64,000 nucleotides of DNA from Arthrobacter psychrochitiniphilus (lineage in GTDB: Bacteria > Actinomycetota > Actinomycetes > Actinomycetales > Micrococcaceae). Of this stretch, positions 35,901-46,409 are shown one piece after another; within the stretch, counting starts at the first letter, position 1, and every line of letters starts with the position of its first letter. The notes below the pieces were generated by a model. That model did no database searches, had not been told where the DNA came from, and saw only the letters and a list, made by a program, of their open reading frames with translations. The position numbers and the translations under genes were made by a program. The DNA lies in assembly GCF_003185915.1 (NCBI RefSeq), contig NZ_QHLZ01000001.1:620001-684000 (forward strand), given 5' to 3'.

Positions 35901-36790
35901 GATTCCCAGCCGTTGAACACGTAGCCGGGCTTGAGCGTGTAGGAGAGTGTCACAACGTCGCCGGGGTCTCCAGAGCTGCGGTTGGCCGAGACCGTGCCAC
36001 CAGCCGTTGCCGGGTCCGTGTCCAGGACCTTGTTGGTCTCGGTGGCTAGTTCCACCGTGTATTCACCGGCCTTCTCGGCCTCTGTGGTGCTTACCTGGAC
36101 GTTGTCCACACTGAAGTCTTGGTTCGGGAACTGGCTGGCGAACATGATCCGGCCCTGCACGGCGGAGGCCGTACCGGCGTCGGGAACGTCCAGCATGGCC
36201 GTGCCACCCACGAGGGCGCGCACCTGGTCACCTGCCACCTCGATGCTGATGTGGTGTGGCTCGCCGTCGGTGTTCACGGGCAGGTCAATGTTGGCCGGGG
36301 CGCCAAGGACCGTCACGGTGGGTCCCTCGGCTTTTTCGAGCCGCAGGGCCTTCCTCGGCCCGTCGTAGGTGAGCTGGTAGCGCGAGGCTGCGCCTTCTGA
36401 TGCGAAGAAGCCCATCTTCACGGCACTGTTGGTGTTGCCAGCGTTGATGAACAAGTCCAGATCAAGGGTGAAGTTGTTGGACAGGATTTCGGCCTTGGAC
36501 AGGATCCGGTTTTCCGGGCCGCCGCCCTTGATGCTCGCCATGCCGCCGGTGAACAAGATCTCCGTAGCTGCATTGGCCTTGGCTTCGAGCCACTTCGCGC
36601 CGTCGTTGGTCTGGAAATCATCGCTAAAAAGAACGCGCGGTTCGGCCAGCAGGGTGGCCTCGGTGCCCAGCGTTGTAGCCGCTCCGGTTCCGGTCTGGGC
36701 TGTTGCTGAGACGCTGCTGAGCGGGAGGGCACTAAGACACATTGTCACTAGGGCCGATAATGCAATTGACGTGATAATTCTTGGCTTCAT
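32969..36790 (-). CDS. Giant wall-anchored right-handed beta-helix protein
   Basis: A 1273-residue secreted protein. Signal peptide (1-31). Laminin-G/concanavalin-like beta-sandwich (about 50-235). InlB-type B-repeat (about 245-335, ending GSVLVIAKFTDEP). Second beta-sandwich (about 340-530). Another short beta module (535-615). A right-handed parallel beta-helix follows (about 615-1080) that opens with TYYIDSVAGDDARTGSSPAQ and has many Asn-rich turns such as VIQYNEVSNTHG. A Pro/Glu stalk (about 1190-1235) leads to LASTG (1239-1243), a hydrophobic helix and RRIRTRA. Beta-helix enzymes of this layout are usually polysaccharide lyases or glycosidases, but the catalytic residues cannot be assigned. 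Class E-type sortase anchoring is expected. It is divergent from the beta-galactosidase gene. Confidence 0.88.
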   Translation of the reverse strand: MKPRIITSIALSALVTMCLSALPLSSVSATAQTGTGAATTLGTEATLLAEPRVLFSDDFQTNDGAKWLEAKANAATEILFTGGMASIKGGGPENRILSKAEILSNNFTLDLDLFINAGNTNSAVKMGFFASEGAASRYQLTYDGPRKALRLEKAEGPTVTVLGAPANIDLPVNTDGEPHHISIEVAGDQVRALVGGTAMLDVPDAGTASAVQGRIMFASQFPNQDFSVDNVQVSTTEAEKAGEYTVELATETNKVLDTDPATAGGTVSANRSSGDPGDVVTLSYTLKPGYVFNGWESRRLDTNTSTDGLLTITDNRFAFNDKTGSVLVIAKFTDEPHDPNVLFKDYFDTALNAHGQYTIPTPEDAAIVDGELVLSPAKGPASVQLSSAVLAELVNYRIEFDAHKANGTPGTMQVAFRMAGFTDRYALVLNGSKAMLRRFDAAGGNVELASTMYDFNQARSSVLIDVSGDTVSVSAGGAPLLSYMNKDDGAKDSADWSGVTPGFALINMTPGAPVAFDNVKVAATPVYVKASVEVSNAGVPDLDQASGAVVLSKYSTSAGDTITWQSYPKGGYTFAGLSYNGVPVTGEAFTVPAGTTNDITLVALFEAQTASATTYYIDSVAGDDARTGSSPAQSWRTLAKANRALNPGDAILLKRGSSFESAGAALSFTGSGTAAQPIRVGAYGDGERPVLNGAGAVENVVTLHNQEYVEISGLEITNLDARYNTSFGLNTSTNTVKNLRAVNISARDFGIVNGISLTDLYIHDINGNLNAKWNGGIFFDVGATVDNGELLGVPTKFDDVLIAGNKLERVDRSGIKLVSSAWSNQSLANSPGTPLNWYPSTNVVVRDNQFRYMGGDAITVRDTDGALIEHNLVRHSRYQNTGYNAGIWPFQATNTVIQYNEVSNTHGVQDGQGLDTDHVSSYSVMQYNYSHNNEGGFMLIMNGFPHTAPTIRYNISQNDADKTFEFARGTAAGTMIYNNTIYSDSTLRGPRGGVLDLANSGAGTGNREVFIFNNVFHYPEGQTFYVGEAETMKTKAMLLNNAYAGGITPPAAEEHAITGELGLPGVGTAPEDGASLPLTGTNVGGHFAGYMPQESSALRNSGLSIDEVVAHYGGTVTDRRAMSPTQIHALALQGKSIDFVAGPNMPAIDGVRYGTDFLGTTLPGTLPARDAQNTEGITVGAIQFVVDEPAVEPEPEETPAPDVTPAPGEAPAPGETPTPEESATATQQAPAGSSASGPLASTGVSGFFGGAAIAVALMMLVLGVALRRIRTRA

Positions 36791-36992
36791 TCGCCATCAC
36801 CACCATTGTTGAAGGGAAAAGGATTGCCCAAACCCCGCAGTGGGGCCTGAAATTTGCGCCCAATACTCAACTTTTTGTGACCATTTCACTGCAGGAGACA
36901 GAAATGGGGACAGAGTTGAGCTGGGTATCTTAGATCACATTGCCCTCTTAGCTGCCGCAGTGTCAAACCAAGGCAGACTATGACACTTTGCA

Positions 36993-36998
36993 TATACT
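36993..36998 (+). promoter_or_regulatory. Candidate -10 box for the beta-galactosidase gene
   Basis: TATACT at 36993-36998 is a good sigma-70-type -10 element 48 bases before the GTG start. The -35 region is weak (AAGGCA-like), as expected for a regulated promoter. The rest of the 255-base divergent gap (36791-37045) contains an imperfect GTGACCATTTCAC dyad near 36878 that might be a regulator site. Confidence 0.4.
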
Positions 36999-37000
36999 AG

Positions 37001-40006
<3,006 letters not shown>

Positions 40007-40055
40007 CGGATCACTTCTTGCTCTTTGATCGCTGGTGCCCCGCCTCTTGAAATCC

Positions 40056-40107
40056 AAACAGCAGCTGATGCAGTATTTTTGCCAAAATACCGCATCAGCT
40101 GCTGTTT
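40056..40107. terminator. Exceptionally long inverted repeat acting as bidirectional terminator
   Basis: AAACAGCAGCTGATGC (40056-40071), one mismatch, GTATTTT, loop TGCC, AAAATAC, one mismatch, GCATCAGCTGCTGTTT (40092-40107). The stem is 24 positions with a single mismatch, between the convergent beta-galactosidase and amino-acid permease genes. Confidence 0.9.
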
Positions 40108-40140
40108 CACACCGAGGTGAGCTTCCCCCACCGGCAGCCC

Positions 40141-41679
40141 CTAGATTGAAGAGTCCGGGTGGGTATCGCGGCGGTGCACACTGACCTGGTGCGCACTGAC
40201 GGGGTGAGCCCCGGTGGATCCGTCCCGGCTGGCCGCAATCTCATTGATCCGTCCCCGGCTCAGGTACCAACCAACCATGAGCGCCGGCACAATGAGAACA
40301 ATGGAGGCGATGGTCCAGGTGCCCACTGGTGAATCGAACGCCATCAAAACCAGCACGGCAAACAGGAATGCCAAGGTCAGGTAGCCGGTGTACGGCGCAC
40401 CAAACATGCGGAACGAGGGACGGATCGCCTGCCCCTTTTTCGCTAATCGGTACAGCGCCAGCTGGCATAGTACGATCATGGCCCAGGAGGCAATAATGCC
40501 CAGCGCCGCCATATTCAGCACAATCTCAAACGCTTGGGCGGGTACCACCGCGTTAAGGATCACGCCTAGGAACGCCACGGCCGCCGTCAGCAAAATGCCG
40601 CCGTAGGGAACACCGCCCTTGTTCAACTTCGCTGCGAACCTGGGCGCCGAACCCGCCAGGGACATGGAGCGTAGGATCCGCCCCGTGGAGTACAGCCCAG
40701 CATTCAGCGAGGACAGCGCCGCAGTCAGCACCACCAAGTTCATGATGGAGTCCACACCCTCAACGCCGATGGAGCCAAAGAAGGTAACAAAGGGGCTCTC
40801 CCCCGCCTTGTACGCCGTGTACGGAAGCAGTAGTGAGAGCAGCACCAGGGAGCCAACATAGAACACAGCAATGCGGATAATGACGGTATTGATGGCCTTG
40901 GGCATGATCTTTTCCGGGTTTTTGGTTTCCCCGGCAGCCGTGCCAATCAGCTCAATCGAAGCGTACGCAAAGACCACACCCTGCATGACAACCACCACCG
41001 GCAGCAGCCCGTTGGGGAAGAATCCGCCGTTGTCTGCAATCAGGCTAAAGCCCACCTCCTGGCCGGCCACGGGGGTGCCGAAAATGACAAAGTACGTGCC
41101 AATGAGCAAGAAGCTCACCAGCGCCACCACCTTGATCAGCGCAAACCAGAATTCCAACTCACCAAAGACTTTCACGGACACCAGGTTTAGACCCAGCACC
41201 AGCATCAGGGCACCCAGCGCCCACACCCACTGGGGAACGGCACCAATCCAGGGCACGTATTTAGCAAAGAAATGCATATAGAGTGCGACGGCGGTGATGT
41301 CCACAATTGCTGTCATCGCCCAGTTCAGCCAGTACAGCCAGCCGGAGACGAAGGCTGCCTTCTCTCCAAAGAATTCGCGGGCGTAAGAGACAAAGGAGCC
41401 TGAGGAGGGGCGGTGAATAACCAGCTCACCCAAGGCCCGCAGGATCAAGAAGGCGAAGAATCCACAAATCGCGTAGCTGAACATCAGTGCCGGGCCAGCC
41501 CCGGCCAGGCGCCCTCCAGCCCCCATGAACAATCCGGTGCCAATGGCCCCACCAATGGCGATCATTTGTATTTGCCGGGCTTTGAGTCCCTTATGAAGCC
41601 CGGCGTCCTCCGCTGTTAATGCGGCGTTGGGCTGATCTTGTACTAGTTCAACGCTCTCAATGATGTCCTGATGGGCCAT
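40141..41679 (-). CDS. ansP: Amino-acid permease, probable L-asparagine permease
   Basis: A 512-residue APC-superfamily transporter with 12 predicted helices between about residues 35 and 470. [13 protein letters not shown] (43-55) and the following [12 protein letters not shown] are the consensus first-helix block of the AnsP/GabP/CycA branch; [15 protein letters not shown] and [15 protein letters not shown] are further family marks. The specificity for asparagine comes from context: it is the last gene after asparaginase and aspartase in one minus-strand run. Sequence alone would also allow GABA or other amino acids. Located in the inner membrane, proton-coupled uptake. Confidence 0.87.
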   Translation of the reverse strand: MAHQDIIESVELVQDQPNAALTAEDAGLHKGLKARQIQMIAIGGAIGTGLFMGAGGRLAGAGPALMFSYAICGFFAFLILRALGELVIHRPSSGSFVSYAREFFGEKAAFVSGWLYWLNWAMTAIVDITAVALYMHFFAKYVPWIGAVPQWVWALGALMLVLGLNLVSVKVFGELEFWFALIKVVALVSFLLIGTYFVIFGTPVAGQEVGFSLIADNGGFFPNGLLPVVVVMQGVVFAYASIELIGTAAGETKNPEKIMPKAINTVIIRIAVFYVGSLVLLSLLLPYTAYKAGESPFVTFFGSIGVEGVDSIMNLVVLTAALSSLNAGLYSTGRILRSMSLAGSAPRFAAKLNKGGVPYGGILLTAAVAFLGVILNAVVPAQAFEIVLNMAALGIIASWAMIVLCQLALYRLAKKGQAIRPSFRMFGAPYTGYLTLAFLFAVLVLMAFDSPVGTWTIASIVLIVPALMVGWYLSRGRINEIAASRDGSTGAHPVSAHQVSVHRRDTHPDSSI

Positions 41680-41751
41680 TCTGGTGATCCTTTAGTCTTT
41701 GGGTACCGCCCTGCGCCATTGCAGGGCGGCGAAGCGCACAGTGCGGGCGTC

Positions 41752-43173
41752 TCAGTCGCCCAGATTAGCGAGGTGTTCCGGGCGTAGAAGTTCATTGAGC
41801 TGCTCCACGCTCAGCAGTTTGTGTTCCAGGACAAGTTCGGCCACGCCGCGCCCCGTGGCCAGCGCTTCGAGCGCAATCTTGGTTGAAGTGGCATATCCCA
41901 ACACCGGATTCAGTGCAGTGACCAGACCGATCGAGTGTTCCACCTGGGCGCGCAACTTGTCCTCGTGGGCGGTGATGCCGTCAATGCACTTATCGGCCAA
42001 GGTGATGCAGGCGGCTTCCAGGTGGCGCATGCTCTTGGTCAGGCTGTGCACAATGACGGGTTCAAAGGCGTTCAACTGCAACTGCCCACCCTCGGCCGCC
42101 ATTGTGATGGTGACATCATTGCCAATTACCTCATACGCCACCTGGTTCACCACTTCGGGGATTACAGGGTTGACCTTGCCCGGCATGATCGAGGACCCGG
42201 CCTGCACGGCCGGCAAGGTGATCTCGCCGAAACCCGCGCGGGGGCCGGAGGAGAGCAGGCGAAGATCGTTGCAGATCTTGGATAGTTTCACGGCCACGCG
42301 CTTGAGCACACCAGAGAGGTGCACAAAGGCGCCCACATCCTGGGTAGCCTCAATCAAGTCAATGGAGGTTGTCAGCGGCAACCCTGAAATTTCCGCCAAG
42401 TGGGTGCAGGCAAGCGCGGAGTATCCCAGAGGCGCGTTGAGCCCGGTACCAATGGCCGTGGCACCCAGATTAATCTCGTGGACCAGTAAGGTGGATTCAG
42501 CCAGGCGGGCCCGGTCCTCCCCCATGGTCACAGCATAAGTATTGAACTCCTGCCCCAACGTCATGGGCACAGCATCCTGGAGCTGGGTGCGCCCCATTTT
42601 CACCACTGTCCGGAATTCCACGGCCTTGGCGGCAAAGGAAACACACAGGTGTTCCATGGCGCTCACCAGCGATTTCGCGGCAAAGATAGTGGCAACATTG
42701 ACCGCCGTCGGATAAACATCATTAGTGGACTGGCTCAGGTTCACGTGATCATTCGGGTGCAGGAACTGATAATCCCCCTTGGCGTGTCCCAGGATTTCCA
42801 GTGCCCGGTTGGCAATGACCTCATTTGCATTCATGTTTGAAGACGTCCCGGCACCTCCCTGAATGACGTCCACCACGAACTGATCGTGAAGTTCCCCGGC
42901 GATGATCTCCTGACACGCTTGAATGATTGCTCCGGCGCGTGTCTCATCAAGCAGACCCAGTTCATGGTTGGCCTGGGCAGCCGCCTGTTTGACCATGGCC
43001 AGGCCGTTGACCAGATGCGTGTTGTTGCTCAGGGGAATGCCGGTGATGGGGAAATTTTCCACGGCACGCAGGGTGTGCACGCCCCAGTAGACATCAGCAG
43101 GGATGTCTCTGTCACCAATCAAATCGTGTTCACGCCGGACGGTGGCGGCAGAAAGTAGCTCGGTGATGCTCAT
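41752..43173 (-). CDS. aspA: Aspartate ammonia-lyase
   Basis: A 473-residue member of the fumarase/aspartase superfamily that releases ammonia from aspartate to give fumarate. The signature GSSIMPGKVN lies at 326-335 and carries the catalytic loop serine; QGGAGTSSNMNANEV (105-119) and HPNDHVNLSQSTNDV (139-153) are the other two active-site regions. The sequence is complete and of family length. It lies 72 bases upstream of the permease gene and 108 bases after asparaginase, completing the route from asparagine to fumarate. Confidence 0.95.
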   Translation of the reverse strand: MSITELLSAATVRREHDLIGDRDIPADVYWGVHTLRAVENFPITGIPLSNNTHLVNGLAMVKQAAAQANHELGLLDETRAGAIIQACQEIIAGELHDQFVVDVIQGGAGTSSNMNANEVIANRALEILGHAKGDYQFLHPNDHVNLSQSTNDVYPTAVNVATIFAAKSLVSAMEHLCVSFAAKAVEFRTVVKMGRTQLQDAVPMTLGQEFNTYAVTMGEDRARLAESTLLVHEINLGATAIGTGLNAPLGYSALACTHLAEISGLPLTTSIDLIEATQDVGAFVHLSGVLKRVAVKLSKICNDLRLLSSGPRAGFGEITLPAVQAGSSIMPGKVNPVIPEVVNQVAYEVIGNDVTITMAAEGGQLQLNAFEPVIVHSLTKSMRHLEAACITLADKCIDGITAHEDKLRAQVEHSIGLVTALNPVLGYATSTKIALEALATGRGVAELVLEHKLLSVEQLNELLRPEHLANLGD

Positions 43174-43262
43174 GATGCTCCTTGGGCGCTTCGTGGCGCC
43201 GTAGTTGAAAAGGTAGTTGACTGTTGCTTTTACGGGCAGGGCTGCTTTTACTAGCAGGGCCG

Positions 43263-43297
43263 GCTAAGCGGGCAGGGTTTGCTAAGCGGGCAGGGTT
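43263..43297. repeat. 17-bp direct repeat duplicating the end of the asparaginase gene
   Basis: GCTAAGCGGGCAGGGTT occurs at 43263-43279 and again at 43281-43297, one base apart. The second copy holds the last codons and TAG stop of the asparaginase gene (minus strand), so the first copy is a second, untranslated version of that end. Further imperfect GGGCAGGG units lie at 43234-43260. Confidence 0.85.
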
Positions 43298-44253
43298 GGG
43301 AGTCCGAAGAGTTGCCCCACGGGCCGGCCGCCACCGTAAACGGGCAGGTGGTTGAAGGGTTTTAGCAGGGCCGGATCTACACCCAAGGCCAGGAGCGCGG
43401 GAACGGCGGCCGGCATGCGGGCGCGGTCGCCGCCGTCGGAAATTTTCAATGCCACGGCGCTGCCGTCAGCCAGGGCAATGAGCTGAATGCCTTCAAAACC
43501 GTCCTTGGCCAGCAGCCCGGGAACGGCTTGCATCAAGGTAGTGACATCCCGGCCCAGCCCGGCAACCACCATGGGATGCGCGCGCATGGCGGCGCCGACG
43601 CAGTACTCCGCAGTGCCCTCCGGCGCCGTGGTGAGCTTGCTGAAGGCGCGGGCCATGCCGGTCAGTGAGAGGCCGAACACCTCGGTGCCGCAACCGTCGG
43701 TGCTGATGGCGGTAATGGGATCGCCGGTCAGCTCGGCCACGGTGGCGCGGATCAATGCGGTGAGGGGGTGGCCGGCGTCGAGGTAGCTCGCCAGCGGCCA
43801 GCCGTTGCGAACACAGGTGGCCAGCAGCGCGGCGTGCTTGCCGGAACAATTTTGTGCCAACTGGGTGGGGCGGTGACCGGCACTCAGCCACGCCTCGCGC
43901 TCGCTGACGCCGAAGGGCAGGTCGGTGGAATTGCCCAGCGCGTCCTCGCTCAAACCGGCTGAAGCGAGGATGTCCCGTGCTATTTGCTGGTGGCCCGCTG
44001 AGCCGGAGTGGCTGGCTGCGGCCAAGGCCAGCTGCTCTTGCGTTAAACGCAGGCCCGCCCGGTGAAGTGCCACTGCGATCAGTGGTTTCAGCGCCGACCG
44101 CGGGTACATGCGATCCTCGGGATCGCCGCGTTCCAGAACGGTTTTGCCTGCGGGATCCAGTGCGATGAGCGAGCCGTAGTGGACACTCTCAACAAGTTCT
44201 CCTCGAGTCTGCACGGCAAGCGGGGTGTGGCGGGGAAATTCGGTGGTGCTCAT
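43282..44253 (-). CDS. ansA: L-asparaginase, Rhizobium-type (asparaginase II family)
   Basis: A 323-residue enzyme of the PF06089-type family, unrelated to the E. coli enzymes. RGELVESVHYGSLIALD opens the domain; YPRSALKPLIAVALHRAG holds the Ser-x-x-Lys nucleophile motif; NCSGKHAALLATCV is a second active-site Ser-Gly-Lys block; DGCGTEVFGLSLTGMARAF completes the signature. It hydrolyses asparagine to aspartate and ammonia in the cytosol. The start lies 2 bases after the regulator's stop, and aspartase follows. The stop codon region is duplicated just downstream. Confidence 0.92.
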   Translation of the reverse strand: MSTTEFPRHTPLAVQTRGELVESVHYGSLIALDPAGKTVLERGDPEDRMYPRSALKPLIAVALHRAGLRLTQEQLALAAASHSGSAGHQQIARDILASAGLSEDALGNSTDLPFGVSEREAWLSAGHRPTQLAQNCSGKHAALLATCVRNGWPLASYLDAGHPLTALIRATVAELTGDPITAISTDGCGTEVFGLSLTGMARAFSKLTTAPEGTAEYCVGAAMRAHPMVVAGLGRDVTTLMQAVPGLLAKDGFEGIQLIALADGSAVALKISDGGDRARMPAAVPALLALGVDPALLKPFNHLPVYGGGRPVGQLFGLPTLPA

Positions 44254-44255
44254 GA

Positions 44256-44957
44256 TTACTTCTCTCCCATGATGAGGCTAAGGGCGGTGTCGACGGCAGA
44301 GAGGTGAATCGCCATGGCGTGGCCGGCGTCTGCGCTGCTACCGCGGGTGATGGCCGCCAGAATTTCTTGGTGTTCGTGGTCTGATTGGCGTGCCCGCCCC
44401 GTGATCAAGTTAATGGTTTCGGACTGGTTGACCATGGCGTCGCGGATGTCATTGACCACCCGTTCGAACACGCCGTTTCCGCTGGCACGGGCAATGGCGC
44501 CGTGGAAGGCGGCGTCAAGGTTGACCCAAATTTGGGGGTCGTCCTCTTCGGCCATGAGCTCGAGGATGCCGCGCATTTCCTCAAGTTGTTCGGGTCTGCG
44601 GCGGGTCGCGGCAAACTCCGCGGCCGGGACTTCAATGTGGGGGCGGGCTTCCATGAGGCTGCGCGCCGAATAGTGCCCCAGGACCAGATCGCTGGAGACA
44701 CGGGCGGATATGACGAAGGTGCCTTTGCCCGTGAGAGTTTCAGTCAGGCCCAGCGCCGTGCAGGAGCGCAGTGCCTCGCGGATCACGGACCTGCTGACCC
44801 CGTATTGGGTGGCGAGCGCGGTTTCGCTGCTCAGCTTGGTGCCTACGCGCAATTCACCGTCTTCAATAGCGGTGCGGATGGCTTGGAAGACGGCTTCGGC
44901 GGCGCTGACACGAACTATTTGAGGCTGTCCGGCTGTCCAGCTGTCTGACAGGTTCAT
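44256..44957 (-). CDS. GntR/FadR-family transcriptional regulator
   Basis: A 233-residue regulator. The GntR winged helix spans about residues 15-80 (AIRTAIEDGELRVGTKLSSE then YGVSRSVIREALRSCTALGL). The all-helical FCD ligand domain follows, with metal-binding candidates in DAAFHGAIARASGN and HEHQEILAAI. The ATG at 44957 gives MNLSDSW; the frame extends to 45008 but without better support, and no strong ribosome binding site is visible, so a leaderless transcript is possible. It is first in the asparagine operon and probably controls it. Confidence 0.9.
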   Translation of the reverse strand: MNLSDSWTAGQPQIVRVSAAEAVFQAIRTAIEDGELRVGTKLSSETALATQYGVSRSVIREALRSCTALGLTETLTGKGTFVISARVSSDLVLGHYSARSLMEARPHIEVPAAEFAATRRRPEQLEEMRGILELMAEEDDPQIWVNLDAAFHGAIARASGNGVFERVVNDIRDAMVNQSETINLITGRARQSDHEHQEILAAITRGSSADAGHAMAIHLSAVDTALSLIMGEK

Positions 44958-45054
44958 GCTAAAGACTATGGCACGCCTCACCCGAGCTGTCAATCCGCCC
45001 TCCCCCACACCCGCTCACTTACTTTAGGCGCGGTTTTCCCCAACGCTCCCTCAC

Positions 45055-45066
45055 TGAAAGCTTTCA
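45055..45066. promoter_or_regulatory. Perfect 12-bp palindrome TGAAAGCTTTCA, candidate operator
   Basis: It lies in the divergent gap between the FadR-type regulator gene and the FAD monooxygenase gene, 72 bases before the latter's start. The sequence resembles LacI/GalR-type half-site arrangements, but the cognate regulator is unknown. Confidence 0.5.
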
Positions 45067-45137
45067 CGGATGGCCCCGCAGGCGTAGCATCGAGCGCATC
45101 GGGGTCCCGGGAATCGGGGCCTTCAGAAAGGTGCATC

Positions 45138-46349
45138 GTGGTTGGAAATCAGCGGAAAACAACGTGCTGCATAGCGGGCGGCGGCCCCGCTGGCATAATG
45201 CTGGGCCTTCTGCTGGCGCGTTCCGGAGTGGACGTCACGGTACTGGAAAAGCACACAGATTTTTTCCGTGACTTCCGCGGCGACACCATCCACCCCTCCA
45301 CCCTGGACCTAATAGACCAGTTGGGCTTACGGGAAAAGTTTTTGCAGATCCCACAGCACAGCATCACCACCCTGGATGTGGTGTTAGGCAACACCCGCCT
45401 GACGCCCGTCAATTTTGGCTTGTTGCGCGGAACTAACAAGCGGATAGCGCTCATGCCGCAATGGGATTTTTTGACCTTGCTAGCGGAGGAGGCCAAGTTA
45501 CTGCCAAACTTTCATCTGCTCATGGGCACCACGGCAGAAGCCGTGACTCGTTCCGGAACCACGGTGACCGGTGTTCAGGCCACAGGACCAGAGGGCCCAC
45601 TCCACATCACAGCCGCCTTGAGCGTGGCCGCCGATGGGCGCGATTCAACACTTCGAAAATCCGCAGGTCTGCACCCCATTGCCCGCGGTGTGCCAATAGA
45701 TGTGCTCTGGTTCCGGCTTCCCACTCCCCCGTCCGCACCACCTGACACTCTCGGCTACCTGCGCAACAGCACCATGATCATCACCATCCCGCGCACCGGC
45801 TACTACCAAATGGGCATGCTGATTCCCAAAGATGGTTTCGCCGCCATCAAGGCAGAGGGACTTGCCGCTTTCCGGGCACGGATTGGCACCAATGCCCCCT
45901 TCTTACAACCGGTAGTGGAGTCTGTCCAGAGCTGGGAGCAGGTGAAGCTGCTCTCCATCCAGCTCGATCGGCTCCCCCAATGGTCCCAGACTGGCCTGCT
46001 CTGCATTGGCGATGCCGCCCATGCCATGAGCCCAGTGTTCGGGGTTGGCGTGAACTATGCGGTTCAGGATGCCGTAGCCGCGGCCCGCCTCCTGGCTCCA
46101 CCTTTGCTGGCAGGCCAAAGTACGACGCCGGCCTGCCGCCTTCTCCAGCGCCGTCGCCAATGGCCGGTGCGCCTCATGCAACCACTCCAGCAGAGCGTCC
46201 ACACTTTCTTATCCTCAGGTAACTTGGCAGCGCTGGACACCATGGAGCCTTGGCGGGCGCGAGCGATAACGCTGGGCTCAAAACTCATCCGCCCGGTGGC
46301 CGCCCGCGTGGTGGGCAGAGGGTTCCTGCCCGAGTCCCTGAATAAATAG
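45138..46349 (+). CDS. FAD-dependent aromatic-type monooxygenase (UbiH/PHBH-like)
   Basis: A 403-residue flavoprotein. Dinucleotide fold CIAGGGPAGIMLGLLLARSG at residues 11-30, central VAADGRDSTLRKSAGL with the DG motif, and GDAAHAMSPVFGVGVNYAVQD, the second FAD motif. These three blocks define the class A flavin monooxygenases that hydroxylate aromatic or polyketide-like substrates with NAD(P)H. GTG 45138 is preceded by AGAAAGG. The C-terminal region (about 330-403) is helical and lacks a thioredoxin-like extension. No neighbouring pathway genes indicate the substrate. Confidence 0.9.
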   Translation: MVGNQRKTTCCIAGGGPAGIMLGLLLARSGVDVTVLEKHTDFFRDFRGDTIHPSTLDLIDQLGLREKFLQIPQHSITTLDVVLGNTRLTPVNFGLLRGTNKRIALMPQWDFLTLLAEEAKLLPNFHLLMGTTAEAVTRSGTTVTGVQATGPEGPLHITAALSVAADGRDSTLRKSAGLHPIARGVPIDVLWFRLPTPPSAPPDTLGYLRNSTMIITIPRTGYYQMGMLIPKDGFAAIKAEGLAAFRARIGTNAPFLQPVVESVQSWEQVKLLSIQLDRLPQWSQTGLLCIGDAAHAMSPVFGVGVNYAVQDAVAAARLLAPPLLAGQSTTPACRLLQRRRQWPVRLMQPLQQSVHTFLSSGNLAALDTMEPWRARAITLGSKLIRPVAARVVGRGFLPESLNK

Positions 46350-46409
46350 ACTCCCACCGAGCGTTGCGCAAAACCCACCCGAATCCAAGCGAGCGTCCAG
46401 GCCGGTGGG

